Source of the DNA: Tigriopus japonicus | Taxonomy: Eukaryota > Arthropoda > Copepoda > Harpacticoida > Harpacticidae | Assembly (NCBI GenBank): GCA_010645155.1 | Contig: JAAGOF010000220.1 | Location: 671,505 to 735,504 of the forward strand | DNA: 64,000 nt | Direction: 5' to 3' | Part shown: one piece after another, positions 1 to 10,700 of the stretch | How the letters are laid out: each line of letters begins with the position of its first letter | How positions within the stretch are numbered: position 1 is the stretch's first letter | Made by a program: the position numbers and the translations under genes | The notes under the pieces: model-generated | The model's database searches: none | Told to the model about the DNA's origin: nothing | The model's input: only the letters and a program-made list of their open reading frames with translations

Positions 1-266
1 TTGGCTTCACGGTCGATCAGAAGGTAGACTGTGTGCTCGCCGGAATGAGCCCGAACTTTTGAGGCTGATGTAATGGCTTGCTTGAGGTCTTGGGCCCTGG
101 CCGATGCATTCCCCATACTATCCACCACATGACTAATTCTTTGCTGAATGAGACTGAGATTCTTGTAATGTACGGCTGTGCGGTCTAGGTTCACGGGAAG
201 CATGTCGAGGCCGATTTTGACGATGTCCGTGGGGAAAATTGCATTTAGATCGAAATCAAACTCCAT
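1..266 (-). CDS. ATAT1: Alpha-tubulin N-acetyltransferase (ATAT1/MEC-17), N-terminal exon, cut by window edge
   Basis: The family acetylates Lys40 of alpha-tubulin in the lumen of stable microtubules such as cilia, axonemes and touch-neuron bundles. The frame starts at ATG 266 and stays open to base 1 (88 codons plus 2 nt). The N-terminus MEFDFDLNAIFP matches the family's typical start MEFPFDVDALFP in spacing and chemistry. Further on, about residues 48-67, comes a DSMGNASARAQDLKQAITSA stretch, close to the conserved DELGKASAKAQ...ITSASR of vertebrate ATAT1, then a YLLIDREA strand equivalent to the start of the acetyltransferase fold. The acetyl-CoA-binding and catalytic part lies left of the window, so activity cannot be judged. 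The gene points away from the zinc-finger gene at 1610, 1.3 kb distant. No other family fits as well. Confidence 0.8.
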   Translation of the reverse strand, partial: MEFDFDLNAIFPTDIVKIGLDMLPVNLDRTAVHYKNLSLIQQRISHVVDSMGNASARAQDLKQAITSASKVRAHSGEHTVYLLIDREA

Positions 267-1609
267 GGTCACGGATTAAGGTCTTTGAATTGCCACTAAC
301 AGCAATTTGTTGCGGATGAATTCGGACAATTTGGCTTTCAATGGAGTTTTGGTGTCATCACATGGGATGATTCACCTTGTTGGAGTTTGAAAAGGGCTCA
401 TGTAATAAACTGAACTGTATGGTTTCAACACACGATTCCACTATTCACACATTCGTCTCACCAAGTTTGGAACACACTCTTAGAAGCACAGTATGAGTTA
501 CCTTGTTGGTATGAGAATCAGCACTAGGAAAGAAGTTAAATGGCCTGACAACGCCCACGCAATAAACCAACGAGTCCACAGACTCCTAAACACGCTCTGG
601 AAACAAAACTGGATTTGTCTCCTATCTTTGGCGAAGTTAGACGAGATCACTAAATTTACTGAGTATATATAAAGCCAGGAAGGAAATTGATTAAGAATTA
701 GGTATGACACAACAGCCTCCTTTGGCCCTACTGAATGGTTTTCCTAGCTCCAGGTAGAATGTTTGCCGACTGAACAAATTTTGAGGAAGGATGGTTTGAT
801 GGCGGCTGGCCTTCTGCAAAGGTACTGGAGTGAATCTTGCATGTGAAGTTGTAACTGAACAGGTGGATGAAGTATACCAGTCAGAAGCTATGATCATTGA
901 AGAGCCCGTAGGCGTGAGAGGGGGGCTTGGCGAATGCTTCTTCAAAGTGGTGGCGTAGCTTTGCAATCCTCACCAATGAATATCCAGGGTAAAGTTAACC
1001 CGCCGAGCTGTTCTCACTTCCTTCTTGTAGCGAGGCCATTCTAGATAGTGAACGGGAATATCAAAAGGTCAATTTCCGAAAGATCAATGTCAAATCTACA
1101 AGGTTCAATTGTGACGAACATTTTTAATGTGATTGAGAGTATCTTTCACATCCATGTTCTTATCATTATATTTATAGAATATTCAATGCACAGCTTCCAC
1201 GTCACAGGATTTTATGAGGTCAAAGGTAAGATGAACTCCAAAAAGAACTAATTTCCAAAATGGCATCACTGTGTAAAGGGTTGCTTTCTCAAATACACTC
1301 ATGCGGAACCTTGCACAAAGATGACATGTCTTCTTGATCGTTTGATAGATTTCGATTACAGAGTTTGAAGCTCGGTTTCAAACCCACCTCAGTGAAGTAA
1401 AAGTCTTTAATCAAAGACAAATTCAATGGGAGCCCTGAATCCATGCTTGTGGAAAGATGGCGCTCTGTTACAGTTTCATTGAGGCTCTCGTCAAAGGTTT
1501 CTGTCCATCTAGCGAGATATAAGCAAACGTAAACGTCACGTGGGCCGGAAGTTGGCTTATGCCTTCCATTTCCTCGTAATTTGTTTACTCACTTGAAAAG
1601 AAACGAGGA
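267..1609. other. Intergenic region between divergent ATAT1 and zinc-finger genes
   Basis: This stretch should hold the promoters of both flanking genes. A TATATAAAG box on the + strand lies near 664-672, but I find no convincing + strand coding exon just downstream of it. Short open frames exist on both strands; they show no recognisable domain and no splice context. Nothing else is supported here. Confidence 0.4.
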
Positions 1610-2665
1610 ATGGAGCAATCAATCACCGAGGACAGTAATAGACCGGTAGAATGGATAGATTTGTACGCCAAGAGTGAAGCAAGTGAAGAGGACAATCTCC
1701 TGAAGGACTTAGGTCAACTTGTGGATGAGAAACGTGACGATCAACCCCTCTCCAAAGCCGAATCTCAACTGATCTCAGAACTGGACAACTATCGATATGT
1801 CACCCAAATTTTCCAGTGCTTCGTTTGTTGTGAATTTCTATCTACTGAACCATCTTTTCAAAATCATATCAAGCAACATGAAAACTTGAACGTGCAATCT
1901 TCCATTCAAGAGGAGTACTTTTGTGCCTTATGCTTCACTACACGTGATGACTCACGTGGGATGGCCAAGCATCACATCATTAATCATAGAAACTTGAATT
2001 GGACGTCATATATTGTCAAAACTTTGGTAAATCGGTTGTCATTGAAGTCTGAAAGTCAACCTGACGAGGAGTTAAATGTGTCAGATTTTGAAGAGTTCTA
2101 TGTTACCGAACAAGATCTGAGGGCGGTGGGTTTATTCCTGGAAGATATCACTTCAAGTCATTCCAATCAGGCAGAGGGCCGGACCAAAATTCATTCAGAA
2201 AACCATTCTCCATTAGAGGAAACGAAAAGAAAGGGTAAATTCCTCAAAGTTGTGGGCAACTTGGGTCGCCCTAACCCATCTCCATCTCCTTCACCAAAGC
2301 CAAAGGAGAATCAGGAGAAATCCAAGGATGAATCAAAATCTACCACGAATCCGAAGAAGAAGGCGTTATCGGACGCAATCTCTTGTGAGAAGGAACGATT
2401 GAGACGAAAAAACGAGAGAGCCTTGTTTCAAAAATTGGCCAACATGTTTGGAGAAAGTTATGAGGGGGCCAAAGATTCTAGTAAATATGCCATTTTGGAA
2501 AAGGCCAGATTGGAATGTTTCCATCAATTGAAACTTTCCATTCAACTTCCCGAACAAGTTAAATCGCTAAAGAAAACCAGAGACGCGCTCAAGTTGTCTT
2601 TGGACAATGTGAGACATCAGTTTTCACTCAAAAAAGATTGTGATGTAATCCTAATCGATGATTAG
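1610..2665 (+). CDS. Two-C2H2 zinc-finger protein with bHLH-like segment and C-terminal SIM-like tail
   Basis: Single-exon 351-aa protein, probably a nuclear DNA-binding or chromatin protein. What is visible: an acidic N-terminus; finger 1 with C70/C73 and H86/H90 (C-x2-C-x12-H-x3-H); finger 2 with C105/C108 and H121/H126; an acidic middle; an S/P repeat and lysine-rich linker around 222-255 that looks like a nuclear localisation signal. Residues 259-280 are basic then amphipathic (CEKERLRRKNERALFQKL), followed by a loop and SKYAILEKAR at 291-300, which resembles helix 2 of Max/Mad-type bHLH proteins, then a Leu-rich helix. The last residues, DVILIDD, match a SUMO-interaction motif: a hydrophobic core flanked by acids. 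The ATG at 1610 follows a purine-rich leader. No orthologue is recognised; the bHLH reading is inference from pattern. Confidence 0.8.
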   Translation: MEQSITEDSNRPVEWIDLYAKSEASEEDNLLKDLGQLVDEKRDDQPLSKAESQLISELDNYRYVTQIFQCFVCCEFLSTEPSFQNHIKQHENLNVQSSIQEEYFCALCFTTRDDSRGMAKHHIINHRNLNWTSYIVKTLVNRLSLKSESQPDEELNVSDFEEFYVTEQDLRAVGLFLEDITSSHSNQAEGRTKIHSENHSPLEETKRKGKFLKVVGNLGRPNPSPSPSPKPKENQEKSKDESKSTTNPKKKALSDAISCEKERLRRKNERALFQKLANMFGESYEGAKDSSKYAILEKARLECFHQLKLSIQLPEQVKSLKKTRDALKLSLDNVRHQFSLKKDCDVILIDD

Positions 2666-3753
2666 GTCGAATGTTTATTACGGCTGTGAATATTTCTGTA
2701 AAAATCGCAAATTCAAATCTAACAGTTCTTTTTCAATTAATGCAAGCATAATCCTTAATGAATCAATGCACAATATTACGTGAGCCAGATCTTGAGTACT
2801 AATTGTACAAGAGACATTATCCATCTAGATTTGATACAAGTCTAGTGAAAAAGTTTTGTAAAATCATGTCATCTTATCTACACCTAATTCACACTGAGGG
2901 GATAAACTGTTTGAAACCATTGTACTAATATAACGTCGCCGTTTCTTGTTTGAATCTCGAACGTGTGTAAACGTGTATTGATTCATAGAATTCTTATTTT
3001 GTCAGATTTTTTTGGTCTTTGTTGACAGATATCTTAGACGATATTTGGTTTCGACATGTTGAAAGTACATGTCTGGTTTGTAAAATATTCCTCGCCATAA
3101 AATCAGTTAAATTGCTAAAATATATTGGTACCTTCTATTAAAAGAAAGAGCAGGGATCAACAGAAGAACTCATAGTTCTATAAAAGCCTGCTTATATTAG
3201 AAAAACTACGTGCAACAATGAAACAGTACGGATAACTTGGAACAAACCGTTCCTGATACCCACATGCTCTTTTTCAATTGAAATCGCGCAACCTCGATTA
3301 AGGTCATTTTGGCAAATTGCCCAAATTTTGGATCCTTGGGAGTCCAATGCGAAGGTGTGTGCTCACAAACTTTGTTACTAGTTTCTTGTTCCGTCTGTGT
3401 TTTTTGACTAGTTCCATGATCGGCGGTCCCATTATTAAGAAGGTGTGTCAGACCATGAGATGAATTGGCAAAGGGCGCGATCGCACATAGCCAAGAATCC
3501 GAACCATCAACGACCGTTTCTACCTCAGAATCAAGCCAGTCATTGCTCATTTCGTTTCTTCACCCTTCGAATTGCTCTTCAACCGGGTCTCTTTGGTCCA
3601 TTTGTCCACGAATGGGCTCCAGTGGTTGACCAATTTATGGCCGAGAGAACCAAGACTGAGAACACCACCAAAACCAAGCAGCAGATCGATTGGGAATGGG
3701 ATTCGGGTTATGGTGACGATTAACTAGGGAAGAAATAAATTAATAAAGCAATC
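2666..3753. other. Intergenic region with a doubtful short gene
   Basis: AT-rich 3' flank of the zinc-finger gene, then the 5' flank of the Ras-like gene. Two antisense-overlapping open frames sit at 3206-3550 (-, 114 aa) and 3445-3723 (+, 92 aa); see the separate entry. An AATAAATTAATAAA stretch lies only about 10-25 bases before the Ras-like ATG, where a polyA signal of an upstream + strand transcript would be expected. Confidence 0.3.
3445..3723 (+). CDS. Possible small gene or upstream open frame (unrecognised)
   Basis: A 92-codon frame ends in an acidic tail (DWEWDSGYGDD), and a polyA-like AATAAA follows ten bases after the stop. That is the layout of a genuine 3' end. The next gene's ATG is only 30 bases beyond the stop, so this could instead be a 5' leader frame of the Ras-like mRNA. 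On the opposite strand 3206-3550 is also open (114 aa, acidic start MSNDWLDSEVE), and at most one of the two is likely real. No domain, signal peptide or membrane segment is seen in either. Function unknown. Confidence 0.22.
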   Translation: MSDHEMNWQRARSHIAKNPNHQRPFLPQNQASHCSFRFFTLRIALQPGLFGPFVHEWAPVVDQFMAERTKTENTTKTKQQIDWEWDSGYGDD

Positions 3754-6700
3754 ATGAGCTCGAGTTCCGGAATCCGTGGGATCCGGAGGAAAAAATCCTC
3801 ATTGTCAGAAGTCAAAATAGCGATCATTGGAGCACCAGGAGTCGGAAAAAGCGGTGAGTATTTGTCGAAGACCCATAATGATCATGTAAAGGATTGAGAG
3901 CTATCACTAGTACTTGATTCATATTGTGTGAATTAGGGCTTAAATACAACTTTCCTCTCCCTTTTTACGTGTCGCTTTGGTTTTCCATCTTGTAAATTGC
4001 ATTTCATTATTACACAAGTCAGATCTCCCCATTTTTTTAATACAGTTAAATCTCGATTGTACGATCTCCGATTTAACGATAAATCTCGATTTAAGGATAA
4101 TTTTAGGGGTTAACGTTTTGCTACGACTCCTACGACAGCGACTCGATTTAACGATATATTTTGGGGTGACGGACAATATCGTTAAATCGAGATTTCACTT
4201 GTATTTTTTCAAAGCATGAAGCCCCACAAGAAAAGTGAAAAACACGGGTTCTAAATTGTCTGAGAGGTCAAGATAAATCAGAGCTCAAAGAAGTGGAGTA
4301 AACTTACAAACTTATATATAACTTACTAATATAAGTGTTGACTCTTTATGGTAGGGTAATACTTTCTCGATTTTAAACTCCAAAATTTTGATGGAAAAGT
4401 ATCATTTGAAATATCATATTGTTCAGCCTAAATGCACTAACGAACGGTTTTTAAATTCTCTTTTAATTATCATTTGTCAAGTGAGTTTTTGTCTTGTTTG
4501 GAAATGCAACTTCCTCAAAAAAAAAAATCACGAGATTAGTCGAAATTCGTTTTATTGCTCCAAACAAATTCACTCAGTCACGCCTAATTCTAAGGGGTCA
4601 AAAAGAGAAAAAGCATTACTTTATTTTTATGACGGTCAAATTAAACAAGGCTAAACAGACGTTCATGTTGAGAAATAATCGATTTGTCAAATAGTTCAGG
4701 CATGGCACTTCTCCCACTTAAGGTGCCCTTAAGCTTTAGAGCCGCATATCGAGACGATCTTTGACATCATAGATGTGTAACCTCTTATGGAGACCTCTTT
4801 ACAAGCCAATGGAAAATTAAATCTGCGAATTTGAATTTTGTCTCGAACTGCAATAAAAAACGTGTCGTGTGACTGCACCTTGAAAGTAATAAATATGTCT
4901 TCTTTTGTTGCACAAATTATCCCCCCCCTTTTTTTCTTAAGAATTAGGATGAATTCAGTCGAAGCTGACAAGCCGATTTTACCATCGGTTCATGGAGTCC
5001 AGAAATCAATGCCACGAAAAGATGATCCAAAAACAGAAAAAATCCTTTTTACCTGAAACTCAATTCTCAGGAATGTTTCATGCGTCGAATCATAAGGGTG
5101 CAACGTTGAATGTTGGGTTAACACTCATTAATGATTTGAATAAACATCGTCACTTGCTTTTTGGGTTAAAAATTGCAATTAAAAATAATAAGAGTGGTTG
5201 AAATGTTTTAGCGGGAACTGAAAGTAACACACAATGGGACATGTACAAAGGTTGCTCAAGTGAGCGTTTTATATCATACCGCTAGGTGTAAACAGGGTAC
5301 TTGGCTGGGCTGAGTAGCTTGGCCCATTTTAGCAAGTTCACAGATGAGTTCATTTGGAGGAAAATGAGACCTACAAAATAATACAATATCAGAAAGAAAT
5401 ATTGAAAACTATTTCTTCTCTCTCTATGGAAAATATTTTGAGACAATGAAACAAGTCTTTGGAACCCACTGAACAAATCAGCATACCTTAGATATTGTTT
5501 GGATTAGTGTTACGTCCTATTTTTTGCAAAAGGGCAAGGCTGGTTTAAGTGCCTTTTATTCAACCACCCTGAAATTAAAATTTCCATACTATTAACCCAA
5601 TTTCAACCAATGTATCCGTAAGTGAAATATTGATAATTTCCACGGATCTAGACTCTTTGAATAGACGGCAAAATGGAAGTTACTTGGATTTGACAAAATG
5701 GGCTGCGCAACTCTGCACGGCCATCGGCCTTGTTTTACCGGTAGTGGTATGATTCAAAACGCTCACTTGTGCAACCTCTGCGCATGTCCTATTACATCGC
5801 AAAAGCTTTCAAACTATTTCACCTTATCTTGAACACGATACTTCAGACGTGCCATGCGAATTTCACAACACTAAAAGGGATCCATCTATTTTTGTTTTTT
5901 TTTTGTGTTTCCAGCCTTAGCAGTGCGATTCCTGACGAAGCGTTATATCGGCGAGTACGACCATCAATCAGGTAGGCTGCATGCACCTAAAAGCATGTCA
6001 AGGTGCATTGTGAAACAGTTTCAGCCAAATTTGTTCAAGGCCAGTTTGTTCCATAAATTCAAGGAAAGTTCCATGTTTTCAGAAACCCGTTATAAGCACG
6101 AGATATTAGTAGATGGTGAACCGGTCCTATTCGAAATATGCGATACATGTCCAAAGGTAAGTTTGCTTATGAATTATGAAAGGGCGTGGTATATAATTAG
6201 GGAGAGAGTGAGAATGGATTATAAATATAATTAAAAACTCCCAACTATTTTCCGATGTTTTGAGTAATTTTTACTATTTTGTGATTTTGGGCGATTTTTT
6301 CAACCATTTTGCACATATTTTTGAAAATGTGCTTATTTGTGTGAATAATTTGCTATTTTTCAACTTTTCTAACTTTTTCAAGTGTTTACCATTTTTTAAT
6401 GAATTGTAGGAAATAATTGAAATTTTCTTACTTTTTGGAAATTTGAGCCTCTCCCAATTTATGATTGAATGTTGACCAACTGGAAAAGAGTCTTTTTTAA
6501 ACATTCTTTCCTTCACAAAAAAAGATCATCTGAAATGGTTACCAGAGGTTCAAAATATGCCATATTTGGACTATTTGTAAATACATTACCGACTATGTTG
6601 TCGAAAAGGACTAGCTAAAAAGTTAACGTTTTGGCTGTGTTCACCAACTAAAAATTCAACCCCTGTAAATAAACGTTGATTTACTTTTGATGTTTTAGCT

Positions 6701-7231
6701 GGAGACAGATATGCCTTTGAATGATACAATCATCTGGGCGGATGGTTTCATATTGGTTTACTCCATCACCGATCGAGGGAGTTTCAACTACATAAAACTA
6801 GTCAAACAATACATCATAGATGTCAGACAGCAACATTATGACAAAACTGGAAACACCAACTCAAGTGGAACCTCTGCTCCAATGGTGCTATTAGGGAACA
6901 AGGGCGACATGGTCCATTTAAGACAAGTGGCCACGGAAGAAGGTAAATGGAATGAATGCCAACAATGTCTCAGAGGTCACAAGGACTATTCTTTAAGTGT
7001 CTTTCCTTTCCAGGTGAAATACTTTCCAAAGATTTCGATTGCTACTTCTCAGAAGTGGCTGCTGCAGATCAAGTGTCTGAAGTAGCGGAGGCATTTTTGG
7101 AACTCTGTCGAGAGGTCCACATATCTCGGAGAAAGAACAAGACGTCTCTATTGAACAGGGTTCTGGGCAATAAAACTGGCCTGAGATCCTATTCCAGAGG
7201 AAAAAGTGACACGGTGTTCTCCAAAGATTGA
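3754..7231 (+). CDS. Ras-like small GTPase, RERG/RASL-type, atypical
   Basis: Five coding exons: 3754-3853, 5915-5971, 6083-6156, 6699-6942, 7014-7231. All junctions are GT-AG and in frame, giving 230 aa. P-loop GAPGVGKS is at 26-33, followed by ALAVRFLTKRYIGEYD, very close to RERG/RASL11/RASL12 proteins. The switch I threonine is probably T54. The G3 box reads DTCPK (73-77) where Ras has DTAGQ, so the glutamine needed for GTP hydrolysis is absent. G4 is NKGD (144-147); G5 is SEVAAA. The C-terminus is basic, ends VFSKD and has no CAAX box, so no prenylation is expected. RERG/RASL proteins act as growth-restraining or signalling GTPases with poor GAP response. The exact subfamily is undecided. 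Intron 1 (about 2.1 kb) carries a pogo-like MITE. The gene converges with the KIAA1549-like gene. Confidence 0.88.
4043..4201. mobile_element. Pogo/Tigger-like MITE, 159 bp, TA target duplication
   Basis: The element is bounded by TA on both sides. Its left end CAGTTAAATCTCGATT pairs with the right end, whose reverse complement is CAAGTGAAATCTCGATT. Inside, TCGATTTAACGATA-like units repeat. Ends of the form CAGT..AA.CTCG with a TA duplication are typical of pogo-group Tc1/mariner non-autonomous elements. It lies in intron 1 of the Ras-like GTPase. It carries no coding capacity. Confidence 0.7.
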
Positions 7232-7609
7232 TAAAGTCATCATTTATAAACATCCCGCTATGGATCAAAATATTCAACATGTATTTGATCGATAGCTTCA
7301 TGCAAATGGAACGTGAAAAAGTGCCATTGTCGAAATATTTCTTGGTGCCGGAGAAAATAGGTTATGCAAAATTTGCTGGACGAGTTGGGACACGATTATT
7401 GAACAAACTTGAGAAATCATGACAAAAGTTTTCCACTCCCCTTCGTGAAAGGTACAACATGCCTTCTTTTGGACCAACTTGCTCGGGGTGACAAGGCGAA
7501 TTTGGGCCAAGAAAGGAAATGGAACAACTCTTGGAAGCACAAAGCTCCCTCCTCAACCTCCTTCTACCAAATAATAGAAATCAGGGTTAGTCTCTGCTTG
7601 TAATAAGCG

Positions 7610-7615
7610 TTTATT
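7610..7615 (-). terminator. PolyA signal (AATAAA) for KIAA1549-like gene
   Basis: On the minus strand AATAAA lies about 110 bases after the stop codon at 7722-7724. It is the nearest canonical signal and fits the expected 3' end of the minus-strand gene. Confidence 0.5.
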
Positions 7616-7721
7616 GTTCTCTGTTACCCTCTTCTCTCTCTTGAGAAAAGGTCAACTCTTTTCTTCGCTATACAATATGAGACGAGGATAAGTTCATTTT
7701 TTTGATTCAGGTATGATTCGA

Positions 7722-10700
7722 TTAGGCGTCTGTTTCTTTATTGAGAAGATTGGGATCACTGATAATTGAGATACCGGTGAGATTGGGGGACTTTGGTCTT
7801 TGGAACTTCTGTAGCTCATCCCGAATGGCTTGAATGATCAATCCTCCGGGATTGGACTCGTCTTTACCCTCATCAGAACCCTCGGGAGTCTGCTCCTTCA
7901 CATTGGGTGGTTCCACACAAAAGCTCACTTGTTTCTTGGGGGACGTCCCTTCGGACCAACAAGACTGGGGTTGTCGCTTTTTCCGCAGCTCCAACTGATA
8001 TTGTACTTCTTCCTCAGATGTGGAACCCGGCAATAGTTGTCCACGATGAAGCTTCTTTTTCCCAGATATGAGATCCTCCCAATGTCTTTGACGCATGTGG
8101 AACACGGGATCAGCCTGGAGTCTCGATTCGGTAGCTGACCAGGGACGCGTTTGGTTCTTGGCAATCCTGCAAAAAAGGAATAAACATGTCAGGGGGCATC
8201 TATTTGTTGTCGATTGACTTGACCCGTTATTCTTACTTGTCAGTGGACGATTGAATTTTCCCCTTGCGAGTGATGTGGGACTTGGCACTCAAGGCTCGTT
8301 TCTTTGAATCGGGACTGTCTGGCAAAGGTAGTTCTGACGACATGGCAGTGGCACCCTCACCCGATCCCTGGAAATGTTGCGTCTCTTCTTCTTTCGTGCT
8401 GGAACTTAATTTCCTGCTCAAGGGGACTTCTACAATGGGATCTACTGAACACGCAGAGTTCGACGGAGAAGGAGAGGGTTGTTTGTGCAGCTTTTGGCGT
8501 TGTTTTCTTTGGTGCCAAGACTTGGAAGAAGGGGGAGAAGACACGTTTTTGTTGGGCTGGATTTCGCCCGAAGACGTGGAAGAGGTGGTGGACGCCGTGG
8601 GAGACTTTCGATTTTGGGGGAGGTACGCCCAATTGCGTCCAGCAGATTCGGCCGACGTCTCACGACTCTCCCCTGGGAGCATGATTTCCTCTTCCAAAAG
8701 GTCTGTCAATGGTCCCAGGAAGCCCTCTTTGTCGGGGGTTCGGATCGGAAAAGATGACTGGTCCACTTCATTGGATGCAAACTTGCCCGATTTCTTATTG
8801 CTCTTGGAATGCTTCCGCTCCCGACTGGTCTTTCGAGTCTTGGCCTTGACCTGAAGCTCGGGTGTGTTATTGGAGCTCTGGTCAGCTTGGGCTGGACTCT
8901 CTCCTCCTTGGTCATCTAGGTTGCCTCTACTCATGAAGATGTCTTCTCCAGAAGAGTATTTCCCTCCAAAATGACCCCCTTCGGCCGTTACCTTCAATGT
9001 TGAATTGGCCGGTGAAGGTCCAGAAGCGACATCGACTCCCTCTTTAGGACACGCCAAAGTGAAGGCCGCCCGATCAATCTGGAAAAAACGAGGTACAAGG
9101 GGGTATTGTATCTGGTGGTATCCGCCAAGTTTGTTTTATTAATATTGTGTCCCACTTCACCCCCTCGTGTTTTCTCGTGATTTGCCGCTTACCGATCCCA
9201 TAGGAGAGAGAATTCCCATGGTTGCGTGAATGCCCGTTTGACTGTGTTCATCAGGGCTTGTACTTGGTCCAGGACTGGCAAGCAGCCTTTTATGTTTGTT
9301 CTCTTCCTTTTTGTAGTGATGAAGGAGCAATAGCAAGGCCAAAAGAACAATAATGGCCAAACATGTGGACACGACCGCTGCAGCAATCAACCAACTCGTT
9401 TGACTCGTTGCTCGTTGAATGTAAGGCTCGGCTCTTACAGTGTAAGGTTCGGCCTTTGTTACCAATGGGAAACCTAGAACTTCTGCCACTTCACTATCCT
9501 CCAAGTTACACAAGGATTCCACTGCAGTGACAGCCTTGACTAGGTCTTCATCTGAAAAAGAAAAAAAACGGTACTTGACCCAAATGCTCTTGACTTGCAA
9601 ACGGAATGGCGACACCAATTACCCCGATTGACCGTGTAAATCATCTCGATTTCTGGCCTAGGAAGACTGGAACGAATGTTGTGGATCCTGACGGTTGGAA
9701 GAGCTTCCGAATCATCATCAGTGGACGAGGGTGAATCCACAATTCTTGCCACCACCATATCTATCGTACTAGTTTCGGGTTCGATGGTTGTGGTGTCAAG
9801 TAAAATGCTGTCGGTTTCGGGTTCGGTCACCTTCGAAATAGTTGTGGTCTCGGTTTGAGGGGATGTGGTTTCAAGTTGGAATGTAGTAGTCACGTCTGGT
9901 AGAACAGTCGTGTCTTCTGGAGTTTCATCGGTTAAATAGGACTCCATTAGCGTTGTGGTTTCGTCTTCTGGTTCTAATGTGGTGGTCATCATCTCTCTTT
10001 TAAATCGTTTCTTTTCGTAGGCAGCTCGATAAGCTCGGGTCAACTTTTGTTCCATATCATTGCGGAAATGCTCAATTCCCTTGTGGATGATGGTCATATT
10101 GCTTTGAAGAATGGTTCGAATGAGGTATTGTTCCTCGGGAAGATCTTTGGAGCCATAGGGATGGTAGTTATGTGGATCCCCAGTTATGGAAGAACTACTG
10201 GGACCACTGAGATCATTCTGAACAGGAGTGGGTTGAATGAATTGTGGATTGAAGGCCGAGCCTGCAGTGTCCATCTCGTTGGGGACTTGAGAAGTTTCTT
10301 GGCCTTGGAAAGTTGCACTGGGCATAATGGAAGTGACCACGGTTTGAGTGACCGTGAAAATGTTGCCATCGATTGAGTTGATCTCGATATCACCTTCGTG
10401 ATAGTCAAAAGTTTGACTATTGAAGTCTCCGCCACCTAAAATGAGAAGCTTTTTTGTTTATCTTTGAACAATATTCATAGATTCAGTATTTGGACCGGAA
10501 GGATGATTGTAAAACACATAGCAAGCTGAAATGATTTTTTAAATATGGACCTCAAATCACTTCCAATCATGCGGTTGGTTCGTCACTTGCTTAGCGAATG
10601 AATCTAGGGAGGCATTTTGTCCAAAGCAATTTGAATTTCATTGAGGGTTGTACTTCCATTCAAGGCTATCAAAGAAGCCAAATTTTTCCCTCACCAGAAG

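Noticed and set aside
8264..8854. 196-aa plus-strand frame
   Set aside because: Antisense to the Ser/Pro-rich cytoplasmic exon of the KIAA1549-like gene. The minus frame joins in phase to both neighbouring exons.
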